From NCBI GenBank assembly GCA_963691705.1, contig OY829541.1:36225661-36289660 (forward strand): a stretch of DNA of 64,000 nt, in the 5' to 3' direction. The notes beneath the pieces are model-generated. The model searched no databases. It was not told where the DNA came from and saw nothing but the letters and a program-made list of their open reading frames with translations. A program made the translations under genes and the position numbers. The stretch comes from Viola odorata (lineage: Eukaryota; Streptophyta; Magnoliopsida; Malpighiales; Violaceae). Below, piece by piece: positions 32,541-44,355 of this stretch; the first letter of the stretch is position 1; the number at the start of each line of letters is the position of its first letter.

Positions 32541-34005
32541 TGATTGAGAGTCGAGGGCATCAAATTTAGTTGTAAAAAGATATAGAAAATGGGGTAGGAA
32601 TACAACTTATCACTCGTCCACAAGGGACTCGTAGATTGTGATAAGAGGTTCGCCCATAGAGATCTTGGTGGTGTATTGTAGTCTTGACTCGACTTCCTTG
32701 TCACTGGAGTTGAGGGTTTTTGTTCCTGCAATTAAGATAAACAAAGCGTAAAAAGGATAAGAAAAAATAAAATAAAGGAAAAAATCTTAGGCAGAAGTGA
32801 ATCTTAGCTAAGATTGCTGGCTGAGATTGGTTGGAACTTTCGTGAGGTAAATTCCTAGTAAGGGCGAATTCGTAAGCACTTTACTTGTTTAATAGATCAT
32901 TGACTTTAGATTTTCTCCTTCCCCTTTGTAACTCTGCTATAGATTGGGAGGAACTCCTTTCCAATCCTACTTTCCTCATATTCAAATCACTTGGAGGGTA
33001 CCCCCTTTCCTAGTGATCCTGGCCAGTGAACACCTTGCTTGCTAAAGGGTTTATCCAATTGTCTGCTGGCTTGAGGCACATGCGTTTTCTCAATGGCGTA
33101 GGGAAAGACAGAGTCTAGACCAAGCTACTCCCAACTCGGAGCCCTAGGTTGTCAATCTGGTTAGGCCTATATCGATTCAAGTTCACTAACCCCCGTGAGG
33201 TTAGCTACCTACTTCGTCACTTCGGTTTCGCTCGTCCCCTTAGTGACTGGCTGCAAATTCGTCGTCTTGCCTAAGATCGATCAAGTCTTAGCCTAGACGG
33301 GAACCGGTTTGTTAAAACATAACTTGAATTGAATTCAAACGAGAGGATAATTAAGAACGATTCGGTCTCACGAATCACAAGTATGCTCACTCAACCCTTA
33401 CCAAGAATTAAGTGTTTAGCTACTAAACATATTAATTAAAGAAAGAAAGAAATAATTGAAGAACATGAAATAGAATTAAAATCTGTGATATTCAAAAATG
33501 AATTCACAGAGCGAATGTTTACAAGAACCAGAAGAAAAGAAGATGGGAGATCCCGTAATTGACAGCCTTCCCTAACCTTTTAACAAGGTTAGAGTCCCCA
33601 CCAATCATGTTCCTTTCCAAAATCCTTCTTCAAATTAACTAAAAGATAGGGATAAAAATCCCAACTGTTTAAATCCCAAAGTCATAATAATCAAAGGATA
33701 ATAACAAAGTGTTTTTGTTCAAATAGGATTACATCCAAGATTTCTTCAAATGGATGTAACAGCCAGCTGGCTCTCTGATCTGATTCCGCTTCCCACGAGT
33801 CCATGTTCAGCACGCCTCTACCCTACAGTCTTAGCTAAGACATGCGGCTAAGACTGCCAATCTTTCGCTCCAGCACCAGTTTCTTCCAAAACCAGTCTTG
33901 CCCAAGATTCCTCTAAAAGAAACCAAATTGACGTAAAAAGGATTGTTTCTGCCACAAACAAGGAGTTTTGAAGTGGTAAAAACACATGAAATAAAGCGTC
34001 AATCA
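32541..34005 (-). repeat. Athila 5' LTR, complete
   Basis: 1465 bp, TGATTGACGC...CTCTCAATCA on the minus strand, so it has 6-bp inverted terminal repeats. The right flank atatg matches the left flank atata of the element at four of five bases. Confidence 0.85.
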
Positions 34006-34152
34006 ATATGGAAAAATGGAAATGACACGAAATGACATAAAACAGAAAAATAAATAGCAAATGATCGACGGTAGATAGAAATACGATTTAACAGGGTTGA
34101 TAATGATAAGCGATAAAAATGTAAAAATGCGTCAAAAAATCAGGTAGCAATA
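34006..34152 (-). repeat. Ogre-B LTR, second segment
   Basis: Resumes after the Athila insertion. Its end, reading TATTGCTACC..TTTTTTGACGC on the minus strand, aligns with the Ogre-A LTR start TGTTGATACC..TTTTGACGC. The terminal TG would be TA here, a G-to-A change. Both segments together give an LTR of about 1.45 kb. Confidence 0.6.
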
Positions 34153-35912
34153 CTTCCCAAGTCCGAATCGGACCGGCGCCTACTCTTTTCCTTATCCTCC
34201 TTGACCAGAGTGTTAAGTAACTCCTTATTTTTATTTATTGGTCAGGATATATCGAATGCTTGAGGGCTCGACGTGTCCTTTGGAGCCGACTGCCCAAGCT
34301 ACACACCTTCCCTAATGGTCTCGACCTTTAGTAATAATTCACCCGAGACTTCGTTCATCCACTCCTCCATCTCCACAAACCTTGTATTTAGGTTTCTAAG
34401 AAGGGTGATTAATTCTCGCTTCTCCATTCTGTTTGAAGACTTGTTTGTCTCTCCTGTTTATCCTGAAATTCACAACACTAGTAAGCAAGCATAAAATTGT
34501 ACTAAACCTAGCACTCCCTCACGTGTTTACTCTCGTGTTTAACTCTCTATTATTCTCACAAAATCACTCACTTTGTCTCAATAATACCTCGCTGTTGTTC
34601 CTGCACAAAACCGTTAAGTGACTCGAGAGTTTCAAAGAAAGGTTTCCAAGGAGACACACAAAGACAACTAGCTTCGAAGGAAGTTTGGATGCTCAACAAG
34701 TGGTTAATTGCAAGAGCAATCAACTAAGCAATTGTTGGGCTGGAGTCGAAGAAGACATTTGGAATCAAGAAAAATCTCAAAGACTCTAGGAAGACTCAAT
34801 TTGCTCATGGATTGTGAGTGTAGTACGATTGGTGCGTGCGATTGTTCTTCTCGTGCCCATTTCCGATTCCGGTCACCAAATTCACTTTTTCTTTTTGATT
34901 TGTAGCTCAAATACTCTCTGGAGTTTTGTATTTTATTTCTTTTCTATTTTTGAATTTTTTTACTCTTTTTAAATAATTAAAATAATGACTATTTTTGGTC
35001 TTTTTGTGACTCTTTTCTGGACTGACACAAAATAATTAAAATCAAACAAATCGCACGGTAATTTGCTTGAGAATGCACACACAAGAGCTAACCTAGCTCG
35101 ACTTGACTCGAACACACTAACACACGGCACACAAGAAGATTGGTTATAGAACGGAGTAGAAGAACCAATCTTAACAAAGAAAACACTAAAAATAGTAAAG
35201 ATAAATTGATATAAACCAAACCTTAGAATGCCTTAAGCTCCATTACCACATGATACGATCCTAGTTGCCTAGGCCCACGTTGAATTGTCGATCTAGTTCA
35301 AAGGCTTGGATTTGACGCGGAAATAGATAGATAGGCTCACGAGTGCAAACCTAGACCTGACAACAACCTGTGTTGCCCAACCTAGTCGATTTCAAGTGAG
35401 GTTCTCACAAGGGTTGCTTGTGATGAGTTTGAATCGAGTCCACGATTCGGTAGCAACTTCGGGTTTTACTTGAGGCTAATCCTAGCTTGCTAAACTAAGG
35501 ATTAGAACAAGGTTCGAGTCCACGAACAATAGAGTAAATACTCCAAGACAAAGTCTCAATAATCAATTTGACAAAAGGTTCTTATGCTTGAGCCATTCGA
35601 CCCCTTAAATAGGCGTTATGCGCTAATACTACTTCGAATAGAAATAGGAGTTCTACTCGACTAATAAGTCTAATATCCTAAAAAACTAAATAATAAATAT
35701 AATAAATAAGTTCTAGAAGCTTAAAAGACTTTAGTTTGGGCCGAGTTGCCCAAATCGCATGGCGTCGGGCATGCACTGTATGCGATAAAGTCGACTTAGG
35801 CCATCTTGCAAACGGCTTGTGCGTTTAAGCTGAAACTTGGACAGCAATGAGACACCATCCCAATCGGCCCTGTATGTCAGCCAGAACCCTCCTAAGAACT
35901 TCCCTTATAACA
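34153..35912 (-). mobile_element. LARD-B: 5' part of a diverged relative of LARD-A, truncated by Ogre-B
   Basis: 34153-34460 encodes a short gag-like N-terminus from an ATG near 34427 (EKRELITLLRNLNTRF) that soon meets a stop. The leader 34460-35240 parallels that of LARD-A, sharing the CACTCCCTCACGTGTTTACTCTCGTG-like block and CAATCTTAACAAAGAAAAC. It is followed by a primer site (TGGTAATGGAGCTTAAG, minus) and an LTR starting at 35251. Confidence 0.6.
35251..35912 (-). repeat. LARD-B 5' LTR, outer end uncertain
   Basis: The inner end at 35251 (TGATACGATCC in plus orientation) is well placed by the primer site. Landmarks such as GGATTTGACGCGGAAAT correspond to GGATTTCAATGCGGAAAT of LARD-A. 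The outer end at 35912 (CTTATAACA) is a guess based on a terminal CA; homology to LARD-A fades. Confidence 0.45.
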
Positions 35913-36450
35913 AAAATAATTTAATATGGATGACATAATCGAGATATATTATACATAAAAGCCCACAAAGTGGGCCATGGGCACTTTATCTTTTTCTTTC
36001 TTTAAAAATTTATTTGTTTATTAATTTAGTTCCTTAGTTCGTAAAACAAATCCAATGAAACCTCTTAATGATTAATTTAATACCCATGTTCATATAAGAT
36101 TTTCTATCGAAGCCTTATATGATTAATTTAGTTTCTGCATTCGTAAAAAAATTCAATTAAACTCTTAATAGTTAATTTATTCCCAATATTCTTAAAATAA
36201 TCTTAATAAAACTCAGCCCATGACGCGAACCCGAATAACTAGTTATACATATTATAGATAGGGGAATGGGCTATGGTTGGCCGTGTGTTGGACTTAAAAT
36301 AGAAATCCAAACCCTAGTTTTGCCTCCGGGCAAGTAGTACATGGACAAGTCTAAAAGTAAAGGATTATTTATGTAGTTTCTTAAGTTGAAGGACTCATTT
36401 AAACATTTTTTAAAAAGTATAATGGGCAGCAAAGTCATTACCTTACATGG
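35913..36450 (+). other. AT-rich sequence upstream of the host gene
   Basis: No ORF and no recognised element. Repeated AT-rich phrases of the form AACTCTTAATxxTTAATTTA occur at about 36060-36180. The final 150 bp directly precede a TATA box, so they probably include proximal promoter DNA. Confidence 0.35.
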
Positions 36451-36458
36451 TATATAAT
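36451..36458 (+). promoter_or_regulatory. TATA box of the YqgF-like host gene
   Basis: TATATAAT about 30 bp upstream of a plausible start site and 140 bp upstream of a good splice donor. No transcript data. Confidence 0.5.
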
Positions 36459-36484
36459 CGTCGTATTAGTCTCACCAGTTTTTT

Positions 36485-36595
36485 TTTTTGTGTAAACATC
36501 AGTTTCTTCCAAATAATCTATTCTGCTATGCTGGATGTCATTCTATAGCTCTATTGAGTACGACTAAAAACTCCATAGCAAACCAATTTCAGCAG
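36485..36595 (+). other. Predicted untranslated exon 1 of the YqgF-like host gene
   Basis: Ends CAG|GTAAAT, a good plant donor. It contains only a very short upstream ORF (ATGCTGGATG..TAG). The start position is an estimate from the TATA box. The inferred intron (36596-63529) contains the copia and G3 insertions. With both removed and one copy of each target duplication kept, about 600 bp of native intron remain. Confidence 0.45.
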
Positions 36596-36636
36596 GTAAA
36601 TCTCTCTTGGCCCTCTCCATTTTTATTTGTTGCATT

Positions 36637-36773
36637 TGTTACAATAGTGTGTGTATAAGTATATGTATACGGTGTACGTATTGGTAGAAGTAGAGTATAG
36701 TGTACAAACTATATATGTGTATACCCATTGATTTAATGTTAAGAATTCACTATTCTTTATTTGCTATTTTACA
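36637..36773 (+). repeat. Copia 5' LTR
   Basis: TGTTACAATAG...TATTTTACA, 137 bp, abutting the primer site TGGTAGCGGAGC at 36774, an initiator-Met-like site with changes. Confidence 0.9.
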
Positions 36774-37271
36774 TGGTAGCGGAGCAAAGTGAGAGCTCTC
36801 TTTGTTGTTTCTGCTCGGACTGTCTTACCGGCCTCGTGTGTTCTCACCGCCCCGACAGAAAGGAGCGGACGGCCGTTGCGAGTCGAAATCAGGTGGAATC
36901 ATCCAATTCTGGTGAGGGACGCGCCGCCAAACGCGTCTGAAGCTTCAGCCACCGTCGTCCACGCACCAGCTCATGGGAGTGCATCCGGCCACCATTTCCG
37001 CCGTCGTCACCTGGGTTTTGCTCACCTCATCATTTTCGGCAGGTACCTTGGGTCGTCTTGGTATTTCGACAACGTTTGTTGTTCATTCTTTTGAAATTCC
37101 AAAATTGCCCTTGGGTGTTACTGTTCATGGTTCGTATTGATATTCGCTCGTACATGTGCTTACTTTGTGCTCTGAATTTGTCACTGGTTCTTCTTGTTGG
37201 CTGATTTGTGTCAATTTGCTCTGGATTTATTTCGTATTTGTTGCGCATTTGTACTGTAGTTGCTACTAAAG

Positions 37272-38090
37272 ATGACAGAAAATAAAGAAATTGTTGTTGC
37301 TATTCCACTCTTGGTTGTTCCTAATTTGAGTAAAATTACGGAGCATAAATTGAATCATAATAATTTTCTTGAGTGGAGAAAGACAATTAAATTATATCTT
37401 AGTAGTATTGGAAAAGTTAGTCATTTGAGTGAGGATCCTCCAACTGATGAGAATAAGCAGATTTGGGTAAGGGAGGATGCTCAATTATTCTTGCAAATTC
37501 AGAATTCTATGGATAGTGAAATTATTGGGTTGGTTAATCATTGTGAAACTGTGAAGGAGCTAGTTGATTATCTGGAATTCTTATACTCTGGTAAAGGGAA
37601 TGTATCTAGGATGTATGATGTGTGCAGAGCCTTTTATTGAGCTGAGAAGGAAGGGAAATCCCTTATGAACTACTCATGGATTTCAAGAAAACCTATGAGG
37701 AACTAAACATGTTGTTGCCTTTTAGTGCTGACATTAAAGTGCAACAGACTCAGAGAGAACAGATGGCTACAATGAGTTTCCTTGCGAGCCTCTTTACATA
37801 GTTTAAGACTGCAAAGTCTCAAATCCTATCTAGTGGTGATATCCCCTCTCTCCAGGAAGCTTTCAGTCGGATATTGCGAACTGAGAGTACTCTACCCTCT
37901 CAAGATACCACTTCTCTTGTTGTCAAAGGAGGTGGAAGGGAAAGGACTAGTTATAGAGCTGATGTCAGGGGTCGAGATGGTGATTACAAAGGGGGTGACC
38001 TCAATGATGTTATCTGTTTTTACTGCAAGAAACTTGGTCATACAAAATGGTTTTTTAAGAAACTACAGAATCTCAATCAGAGAATGAAGT
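37272..38090 (+). pseudogene. Copia gag
   Basis: Starts MTENKEIVVAIPLLVV. Contains the copia gag core (HKLNHNNFLEWRKTIKLYL). A TGA near 37638 (CRAFY*AEKEGK, from CGA) and at least one frameshift follow. The knuckle reads CFYCKKLGHTKWFF: the final cysteine of C-x2-C-x4-H-x4-C is replaced by phenylalanine, so zinc binding would be impaired. The leader 36789-37260 contains no convincing gene. Confidence 0.75.
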
Positions 38091-38099
38091 CAGCTAATG

Positions 38100-39842
38100 T
38101 GGCCATGCTTCCTGGTTCTTCATCTGGTCAGCCTAAGGAACTTGAATCAGTTGAGTCAGGTAAAATATGTCTTGTTACCACTTCTGATAGGTGGGTGATC
38201 GACTCGGGTGCAAATGAGCACATGACAGGTAATCCTAATGTATTCTCAAACTTTAAGAAATTTAGGACATCTACTCCGGTCACTATTGCGGATGGCACCA
38301 CCCGCAATGTTGAGGGTTCTGGCATAGTTGAACCAACTTCTGAGATTACTATGTCATCTGTACTTAGGCTATCTGAGTTGGTATTTAATTTGATGTCAGT
38401 CAGTAAGCTCACAAAAAGACCTCAACTGTTTCATCTCATTTTTCCCTAATCATTGTCTTTTTCAGGATCTAGTGATGAAGCGGGTCTTTGGTAGAGGACA
38501 TATATCTGGTGGTCTCTATATCCTTGATCAGTGGGTACCAAAGTCAGTAGCTTGTGTCAGCACTACCTCTCTGTTTGAAGCGCACTGTCGTTTGGGACAT
38601 CCATGTATGCAGTATCTACAACAATTGTGTCTACAATTCAAGTCTGCTACTTCTCTTGATTGTGAGTCTTGTCATTTTGCTAAACATCATCGCACGTCTT
38701 TGGGTCTGCGTACTAGTAAATGTGTGAATTCTGCTTTTGAATTAGTTGATTCAGATGTTTGGGGTCTATGTCTTGTAACCTCCAAACTCGGATTTAGATA
38801 TTTTATAACATTTGTGGATGATTATTCTAGAATGACTTGGATATATTTTATGAAGAATCGTTCTGAGGTGTTTTCTCATTTTTATGCATTTTGTATTAAG
38901 ATTCAAACTCAGTTTGGTATATCTGTTCGTATGCTGCGAAGTGATAATGCTAAGGAATATATGTTTGAACTCTTTCATAAGTATATGACTCAGCATGGTA
39001 TCTTGCATCAAACTTCATGTGTTGACACACCATCTCAAAATGGTGTGGCTGAGAGGAAGAATAGACACCTTCTAGAAACTACTCGTGCTCTCTTATTTCA
39101 GAATAAGGTCCCTAAGAAATTTTGGGCTGACGTTGTTTCTACAGCATGTTTCTTGATTACTAGGATGTCGTCTGCAGTTCTAGATGATGGTATTCCAATC
39201 ACCGTACTTGCCCCTGGAAAACCATTATTCCCCATTGAGCCAAAGATTTTTGGTAGCACATGTTATGTTCGTGATGTTCGTCCTCACATCACAAAGTTGG
39301 ACCCTAAGGCGTTGAAGTGTGTCTTCTTGGGATATTCCCGGCTTTAGAAGGGATACAGATGCTACTCTCCGGATCTCCAAAAGTACCTTGTGTCTACTGA
39401 TGTTGCCTTCTCTGAACAGGTACCATTCTTCTCATCTCATCCTACTCCCACTCGACAGGATGATGATCATGATGATGATGATTGGCTGGTTTATTCCTCC
39501 ACCCCTTTGGGTGATTCTGAGCAACCCTTTCCTAGTACTATCCTGAGTCAGCCTTCTTCTTCGGGTACTTCTGCGGAACCTCTTGGAGAGAGTGTCCCAA
39601 TTCAGCATCCTGATCTTCCAGTTATGAGAGACCCACCTTGTAGTGATCCTTCTTCGGGTACTTCTGCGGAACCTCTTGGAGAGAGTGTCCCAATTCAGCA
39701 TCCTGATCTTCCAGTTATGAGAGACCCACCTTGTAGTGATCCTCCTGTACCATCAATTGATACATGTCCTCCACCAGATTCCTCGTCACCTGATCCACCT
39801 ACTGATCTGGATTTACCAATCAGTATTCGCAAAGGTAAATGA
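38100..39842 (+). pseudogene. Copia protease, integrase and linker
   Basis: Protease motif WVIDSGANEHMTGN (near 38195). A frame break lies near 38430-38470. The integrase zinc finger has HCRLGHP ... CESCHFAKH. The core has VDSDVWGLC, RSDNAKEYM and TPSQNGVAERKNRHLLE (D, D, E), then GSTCYVRDVRPH and CVFLGYSR. A frameshift near 39345 leads into an acidic, proline-rich linker that contains a perfect 93-bp tandem duplication (39558-39743). The linker frame ends at 39842. Confidence 0.8.
39558..39743 (+). repeat. Perfect 93-bp tandem duplication in the copia linker
   Basis: Two identical in-frame units encoding 31 residues each (SSGTSAEPLGESVP...), spaced exactly 93 bp (39561 and 39654). Lack of differences implies a recent event. 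Confidence 0.9.
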
Positions 39843-39889
39843 CACTGTAAATCTATCTACTCTATTGCTAACTATGTCTCTTATGATCA

Positions 39890-41477
39890 CCTGTCTTCTT
39901 CGACATGTGCTCTGATTTCCTCTCTAGATTCGGTTGTCGTTCCTAACACTATTCAGGAATTATTGAATCATCCTGGTTGGAAGAATGCAATGCTTGAGGA
40001 GATTATTTCTTTAGAGGATAATTAGACGTGGGATTTGGTGACTTTGCCCAAAGACAAGAAGACAGTTTGATGCAAATGGGTCTTTGCAGTAAAAGTCAAT
40101 CCTGATGGCTCTGTGGCACGACTGAAGGCCAGACTTGTTGCCAAAGGATATGCCCAAACATATGGGGTGGATTATTCAGACACCTTCTCTCATGTTGCCA
40201 AGTTATCCTCTGTTCGTTTGTTCATCTCTCTGGCTGCCTCCAAGGACTGGCCTCTATATCAATTGGACATCAAGAATGTTTTTCTTCATGGTGACTTACA
40301 GGAAGAAGTCTATATGGAGCAACCACCTGGGTTTGTTGCTCAGGGGGGGTGTGGGAAAGTTTGTCACTTGAAGAAAGCTCTATATGGTCTAAAACAGAGT
40401 CCTCGTGCCTAGTTTGGCAAGTTCAGTGAGGTAGTCTTAGAGTTTGGTATGCAAAAGAGTCAGTGTGATCATTCAGTCTTCTATAGAAGATTTGCTGCTG
40501 ATATTATTCTGCTCGTGGTGTATATGGATGACATTATTATTACAGGAGATGATAGTGTTGGGATCTCTCTGCTCAAATCGTTCCTGCATACCAAGTTTAG
40601 TACAAAAGACTTAGACCAGCTGAAATACTTTCTTGGGATAGAAGTTTCAAGGAGCAACAAAGGTATCTTCTTAACTCAGAGAAAGTATGTTCTTGATCTT
40701 CTTACAGAAACAGGAAAGTTGGGAGTCAAGCCTTGCAGCACACCCATGGCCTCCAATATTCATCTTACTAAAGATGATGGTAAATTGTTTGATGATCCCG
40801 AGAGGTACAGGAGATTAGTTGGGAAACTAAACTATCTCTGCGTGACTCGTCCTGACATCACCTTCGCGGTTAGTGTTGTCAGTCAATTCATGTCTACTCC
40901 AACAGATAAGCATTGGGAAACTCTGGAGCATATCTTGTGTTATTTGAAAGGGGCACCTGGTCTCGGGATACTATACAGTAATCATGGTCACACACAAATT
41001 GATTATTTTGCAGATGCTGATTGGGCTGGGTCTAAGATTGATAGGAGGTCAATAACCGGTTACTGTATTTTAGTTGGTGGGAATCTAATCTCATGGAGGA
41101 GCAAGAAGCAGAATGTGGTATCGCGATCTAGTGCAGAATCTGAATATAGAGCAATGACACAATCCTCCTGTGAGATTTTGTGGTTGCGGCAACTTCTAGC
41201 TGAAGTTGGTATGGTTCATTCATCTCCATCAAAGCTCTGGTGTGATAATCAAGCTGCTCTTCATATTGCTTCAAATCCAGTGTACCATGAAAGAACTAAA
41301 CACATTGAAGTGGATTGCCACTTTATCCGTGAGAAGATTCAGGAGAACCTCATCTCCACTCAGTATGTGAAGATAGGAGAACAGCTGGGTGATTTGTTTA
41401 CAAAAGCTCTCCCAGGTCCTCGAGTGAACTATCTTTGTAACAAGCTGGGCATGATTAATATCTATGCTCCAGCTTGA
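39890..41477 (+). pseudogene. Copia reverse transcriptase and RNase H
   Basis: Begins near ELLNHPGWKNAMLEEI. A TAG (NET-like site before TWDLV) and a TGA in TV*CKWVF interrupt the N-terminus. Then come [37 protein letters not shown] and [13 protein letters not shown], with a TAG replacing the usual tryptophan. From 40449 a 342-codon open frame has the catalytic VVYMDDIIITG, QLKYFLGIEV and YADADWAG-type RNase H (YFADADWAGSKIDRRS, SSAESEYRAM, HERTKHIEVDCHFIRE), ending at 41477 just before the 3' LTR. Confidence 0.85.
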
Positions 41478-41484
41478 GGGGGGG

Positions 41485-41623
41485 TGTTAGAATAGTGTGT
41501 GTATAAGTATATGTATACGGTGTACGTATTGGTAGAAGTAGAGTATAGTGTACAAACTATATATATGTGTATACCCATTGATTTAATGTTAAGAATTCAC
41601 TATTCTTCATTTGCTATTTTACA
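41485..41623 (+). repeat. Copia 3' LTR
   Basis: 139 bp, preceded by the purine tract GCTTGAGGGGGG (41473-41484) and followed by the catt target duplicate. Confidence 0.9.
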
Positions 41624-42021
41624 CATTAAAACTTACCCAACTCCTTCTGGGTTGCTAGGCTCATTAATGGGTGAGAACCTTTTTGCTCCAATCCTGCAAA
41701 TTGATGAATTAACTGTTGGATGCTTCGGAGAATAAGTTTCCATGATTGTGCATAAAAAATCAGAAACTTCCTTGGGTTTTCTCTAGTTTTTGCTCGTCTA
41801 GCTCCAATGCTGGGTCACAATGGTAGTCTATAATTTTTACATACTAAATTCTTGTTCTCTCCATTGCTTAATTCATTTTTGAACTGTTTCTTATTTTAAT
41901 ATCCTGCAATTATTTGAGAGCTAGTATTGATCAATGAGGTGAAATACAAAATTAGGTTGTTGACAATAATTTTGTTATCAAGTGGGTTGCTGTGTCTTGT
42001 TGAGTGATTAATGGTGGTTCT

Positions 42022-42507
42022 TGATAAGATTCGAGGTCATGGCTGATCGGAACGGCGGCGGTCGGTCGTCGGATGTACCTGCAAAGTGCCGGAGCCACTC
42101 CGATGCTTAAGTCAGTTCGGGGATACAAATTAACAAGAGGTTCTGCTGGGTCCTCTCGATCATACCTTCTGTTTGAAAAAGTATGGATATTTATAGGCCT
42201 CGATGGCGATACCTGGCGATAACAATCCAGGCGATGTCTGGTGATGACGTCACGAGCGATGCCAGTAGGTGACATCATGAGCGGTATCTAACTGGGCTGC
42301 CGGGAGCGATAACCTCGCAGTTCCCTAGGATGGGATGGCGTCGTGCGTATAAAGACGCGTGAGTCCCCCTCCGCTGATGTCGACCATCCTAGGAATCCTT
42401 CGCTGATCCCTGGGCGATATGAAGATATACTATGGGACTTATAGGAATCCGTCCCGGCAAGAGTCGCAAGTGTAGTAGCACCGTGAAGGTTATCTTGATT
42501 GTTATCA
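42022..42507 (-). repeat. G3 3' LTR
   Basis: 486 bp. Relative to the 5' LTR it has lost a short GC-rich stretch (after GCAAAGTGCCGGAG) and has TGACATCA in place of the second TGACGTCA. Confidence 0.9.
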
Positions 42508-43093
42508 TAAGCCCAACTGAAAACGAGCCCGAGTGTTTACCAAGGATTGTCACTCCCTGTCCATGTCTGGAATCTTAGGTGATGATTTGTTCTTTCATAA
42601 GGCGATAGGCTCCTAGGATATTCGAGCTTCCTTGTCTCCTTTAGCTCGAGACAGGTGGGTCTAAACGATGGGCTAGAGCTCAGATTTGAAGATTTTCCTC
42701 CGAGCAATCAGATCCCGGCCTTCATTTTTGTCTCATGTCTCGTCCTCTGGAGGCGTTAAGAAATCCACAGGAGACGCCGCCGTCTTGTTCGTAATTATTA
42801 GGGGATTGCTTTCACCTAGCGATATTATTCAGCCTGATCCCTTGGGCAGGACTTAGAAAATTACAACTTTACTCCTGTCGCAGGAGAGCTGCTGACAGGC
42901 CACTTGCGATGTCGCCAAGGACTGCAGACGAGTCATTCCGTAGGCTTGCCTATGTTCTGATCCATCATCCTTTCGAGTGTACTGCAAACACATAGAGGAG
43001 ATAGGTACTTATGGAGAATTTAGCAAACTTTGTACTTACAGGGATTTTGAGATCACACAGGTCCTGTCTTTCTTTTCCACTTAAGGGAACAAC

Positions 43094-43270
43094 GATATTG
43101 ACGCGGTTTTACGCCATCAGCTGCCTTCGATTAACGTGGCTTTATACCACTAGATACCTGTGAGGTCGGCGAGGTTTTATGCATCTAGGGCTACCTGCGA
43201 CATCAACGCGGCTTTACACTGTGGATACCAGTAACCGTATGGCTTTTACGTCATGACTACCCGTAATATC
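43094..43270. repeat. Degenerate 30-40 bp repeats inside G3
   Basis: About five units share a pattern close to AACGCGGCTTTACACC followed by TACCTG (near 43096, 43133, 43171, 43205 and 43235). They lie between the 3' LTR and the first antisense gene. The surrounding 42508-43440 has no other visible gene. Confidence 0.5.
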
Positions 43271-43446
43271 GTGCCTTTCGGCGCTTTTCCATATTCTATC
43301 TCGTACCCCTCCGAGCATCTGTATCGCGGATAGTTCATGAACATTGACCTTTGCTTCCGCTTCGGGTCCATCGACCCTCGAGGGTAACGGGACGGCTCGC
43401 CTTTTGAGGACCTCCTTTTCTTTTCCAAGGCCCTTCTCTTGGAGCC

Positions 43447-43453
43447 TATAAAT
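43447..43453 (+). promoter_or_regulatory. TATA box of antisense gene a
   Basis: TATAAAT, 50 bp before the ATG at 43503. Confidence 0.5.
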
Positions 43454-43502
43454 CGGGGAGCTTTTTCCACCCACGTTCTCATCATCTTTGGCAACTTGCA
43501 TT

Positions 43503-43881
43503 ATGGATCATTTGACTAAAAAAAAATCTCCTTTCCAAGGGCCACTCTCTCAAGAACCTCAATGATGGTGACGTTGGGTTCCTGGAGAACATGCTGGTCA
43601 AGACTTCTGAGGACATCCTGGAGCTGCAGGGGATGCTAACCCCACTCCATTCCAGGTTGGGAGCCACGTCTCTGGAGGATTTCAGTCCTTTGGAGAGCGT
43701 GTCGAAGCTGGCTGCCTCCATCGCTCGGATTCAAGTGGTGATCGCCATGCTGCAGCAGCGCAAGGATATGCTGGGGTGCTGCCTAAAGGGGATGAGAGCC
43801 ACCTCTCATGATCTAATTCTGGTCATGGATTCCCTGAGAGACCTTCCCGAAGTACCTGAAGACGCTGGCTCTGACGCCTGA
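43503..43881 (+). pseudogene. G3 antisense gene a: small helical protein, A-tract frameshift
   Basis: From the ATG at 43503 the frame runs MDHLTKK into an A9 tract (43518-43526). With one A fewer it would continue without stop to 43881, about 125 residues. The open part from 43591 is helical (MLVKTSEDILELQGMLTPLH, RIQVVIAMLQQRKDML) with an acidic tail. A poly(A) signal AATAAA follows near 43957. It resembles no family that I can name. Being on the strand opposite pol with its own TATA box, it is a candidate additional ORF of the element. Confidence 0.5.
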
Positions 43882-44278
43882 TATCAGTGGCTCCCTTTGA
43901 GCCCTTTTTACTTTCCCTCTTGTCATGCCACTGTACTTTTCGGCCATTAGGCCATAATAAATAAACTGTTTTTATTATGCCACTTTGCAACTGTTCTTCT
44001 TCTTTAATGCGCCCTTTGTCTTTTTTCCATTGGGGGTATTCTTAGCCCAACTGAAAATGATTCAGCCACTGGGTGGTTTTCTGGTTGGCTGTTCTGCATT
44101 AAATCCACGCCGCTGTTGTCCTGGCAACTGATTGGGCGATTTTGCGATTTTCCTTGATTCAAATAAGATTTCAACAGGCGTGACTTCAAATCCTTACTTA
44201 TACTTCAGACTGTACACGTGTCCACCCTCAAGGGTCGGGTTGGAAGATCGAAGATCCTTTTTTCCCGATTTTCTGGCT

Positions 44279-44287
44279 ATTTAAAGG
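44279..44287 (+). promoter_or_regulatory. TATA-like box of antisense gene b
   Basis: TATTTAAAG, 69 bp before the ATG at 44356, followed by a CT-rich run. Confidence 0.45.
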
Positions 44288-44355
44288 GATCCTCTTTCCC
44301 TCGTTTTTATTCACCTCCTTGTTCATTTTTCCTTTGATAAGTAATCTGCGATCTC

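Larger units (their letters stand above)
11918..34005 (-). mobile_element. Athila-like Ty3-gypsy element, with two nested insertions and a 3' deletion
   Basis: LTR ends are TGATTG...CAATCA. The flanking 5-mers are atata (11913-11917) and atatg (34006-34010), a target duplication with one change. The primer-binding site matches the tRNA-Asp type used by Athila elements. Gag, protease, RT, RNase H and integrase run from right to left. LARD-A (25418-30801) has inserted within gag-pol. The E1/E2 inverted pair has replaced the inner part of the 3' LTR and the region downstream of integrase, where Athila elements may carry an env-like gene; none is seen here. Confidence 0.85.
36637..41623 (+). mobile_element. 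Ty1-copia element with very short LTRs, structurally complete but degenerate
   Basis: LTRs of 137 and 139 bp, primer site, gag, protease, integrase, RT, RNase H, then a purine tract GAGGGGGG immediately before the 3' LTR. Target duplication catt (36633-36636 and 41624-41627). The order integrase before RT marks it as copia. Its LTRs differ by two substitutions and one TA dinucleotide. Several stops and frameshifts make it non-functional. Confidence 0.9.

Noticed and set aside
36789..37094. 101-codon frame at the start of the copia interior
   Set aside because: It lies in the leader before gag, lacks similarity to gag and ends before the recognised gag start at 37272.
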